Notes under the pieces: generated by a model | Seen by the model: the letters and a program-made list of their open reading frames with translations, nothing else | What the model was told of the DNA's origin: nothing | Databases searched by the model: none | Program-made: the position numbers and the translations under genes | In this document: one piece after another, positions 63,156-64,000 of the stretch | Position numbering within the stretch: position 1 is the stretch's first letter | Layout of the letters: each line of letters begins with the position of its first letter | DNA from: Brachybacterium ginsengisoli | Lineage (GTDB): Bacteria; Actinomycetota; Actinomycetes; Actinomycetales; Dermabacteraceae | Length of the DNA stretch: 64,000 bases | Direction of reading: 5' to 3' | Assembly (NCBI RefSeq): GCF_002407065.1 | Contig: NZ_CP023564.1 | Span: 434,001-498,000 of the forward strand

Positions 63156-64000
63156 TCAGCGCAGGGTCGCGTCGCCCACCGAGCGGGTGATCTGCTTCTG
63201 GAAGACCACCATGAGCAGCACCAGCGGCAGCATCGCGAGCGTGGTCCCCGCCATCACCAGGGTCCAGTTGTTGTTGTACTGCGACTGCAGCGCCGAGGTC
63301 GCGACCGTGATGACCCGCCATTCGGGGCCGGAGGTGATCACCATCGGCCACATGAAGTTGTTCCAGTGCGTCACCACGGTGATCAGCACCAGGGTGACGA
63401 TGATCGGCCGGTTCAGCGGCACCACCAGGTGCCACAGCAGGCGCAGGGTGCCGGCGCCGTCGATCCGCATCGCATCCATCAGCTCGCCGGGCACGCCGCG
63501 GAAGTTCTCCCGCAGCAGGAAGATCGCGTACGGGGAGCCGAGCACGAAGGGGAGGATCAGCGCCCAGAACGTGTTGCGCAGCCCCACCTCGCTCATCATC
63601 AGGTACAGCGGCACCACCACGACCACCTGCGGCACCATCAGCGTCGCGATGTACACCCAGAACAGCAGGTCACGGCCGGGGAAGCGGAGCTGTGCGAAGG
63701 CATAGGCGGCGAGCACCGAGAACACCATCTGACCCACCAGGATCACCGCGACCATCTGCACGGTCACCACCACCGGGGTCACGAAGCCGTCCGGCCCGGC
63801 CTCCGGGGAGAACAGGGCCAGGAAGCTGTCCAGCACCGGCGGCGCGGGGACGGACAGCGGGCCCTGCTGGGCGAACTGCTGCGTGGAGGTGAAGGCCGTC
63901 ATCACCGAGACCAGGAACGGACCCAGGGTGAGCACGGCCGCGACGGCCAGCACCAGGTAGGTCGCGGCGTGGGCAAGGAGGCGCCGGGCCAGGAGCGGCC
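63156..64000 (-). CDS. sugar ABC transporter permease, MalG-like (5' end outside window)
   Basis: The frame enters from the right edge and stops at 63156, giving 281 codons. The first visible residues (LLARRLLAHAATYLVLAVAA) already lead into helix 1, so only a few residues are missing. About six helices and the EAA loop (GVPGELMDAMRIDGAGTLRLL near the C-terminal half) identify a carbohydrate-uptake CUT1 permease. It should pair with another permease outside the window, the binding protein downstream and a shared ATPase. Confidence 0.92.
   Translation of the reverse strand, partial: PLLARRLLAHAATYLVLAVAAVLTLGPFLVSVMTAFTSTQQFAQQGPLSVPAPPVLDSFLALFSPEAGPDGFVTPVVVTVQMVAVILVGQMVFSVLAAYAFAQLRFPGRDLLFWVYIATLMVPQVVVVVPLYLMMSEVGLRNTFWALILPFVLGSPYAIFLLRENFRGVPGELMDAMRIDGAGTLRLLWHLVVPLNRPIIVTLVLITVVTHWNNFMWPMVITSGPEWRVITVATSALQSQYNNNWTLVMAGTTLAMLPLVLLMVVFQKQITRSVGDATLR

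Overview
The window reads as chromosomal DNA of a very GC-rich actinomycete. Supporting signs are an Actinobacteria-type ACR3/ArsC arsenic operon, a MetS-like small subunit next to an NSS transporter, a small SRP RNA of mycobacterial type, and many promoters of the form TANNNT placed 6-7 nt before an ATG or GTG, as in leaderless mRNAs. A member of the Micrococcales such as Brachybacterium is my best guess; this is inference, since no 16S rRNA or species marker is present. I see no prophage, insertion sequence, integrase or CRISPR array. Most of the window looks like ordinary core and transport genes.

Layout. 0-2.3 kb: two tandem membrane-anchored homologs of neutral zinc metallopeptidases that appear to lack the catalytic HExxH. 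2.6 kb: tRNA-Ser(GGA). 3.0-5.0 kb: tyrS with an unusually elaborate upstream region (SD-masking hairpin, nested hairpins, a tyrosine-containing leader ORF, a 20-unit 8-bp repeat array), bracketed by two copies of a 76-bp palindrome. 5.0-9.7 kb: NSS amino-acid transporter with MetS subunit, then an ascorbate-type PTS (EIIAB fusion plus UlaA-like EIIC). 9.9-13.0 kb: an M20 amidohydrolase with an AbgT transporter. 13.0-19.2 kb: Tat-exported C39-like protein, GNAT, LrgAB, then an arsenic locus with an internally deleted arsC remnant and a complete arsR/acr3/arsC set sharing a divergent operator. 19.2-24.5 kb: XRE regulator, MFS exporter, TrkH/TrkA potassium uptake, and a second C39-like protein with peptidoglycan-binding domains. 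25-28.8 kb: heterodimeric ABC exporter. 28.9-33.6 kb: FAD monooxygenase, then a translationally coupled membrane protein/histidine kinase/response regulator operon.

33.6-42 kb: PhyH dioxygenase with AraC regulator, RibD/DHFR-like reductase divergent from a TetR gene with two palindromic operators, aldehyde dehydrogenase with DUF779 and a proline-rich small protein, aldo/keto reductase, and an AGCS alanine symporter. 42-51 kb: SRP RNA, TIGR01777 epimerase, EamA and MFS exporters, dicarboxylate/amino-acid symporter, a membrane protein with an 11-residue helical repeat, two VOC proteins and a lone YefM-type antitoxin. 51-57.6 kb: a very long dnaX and recR, separated by a GyrI-like protein and a GH125 alpha-mannosidase. 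57.6-64 kb: membrane protein, ABC-2 transporter pair, and a sugar ABC transporter (binding protein plus a permease cut by the window edge).

The most unusual content is non-coding. Three separate families of long palindromic repeats (76 bp, about 54-58 bp and 47 bp) lie mostly just downstream of stop codons, and the tyrS control region combines several features that look regulatory.
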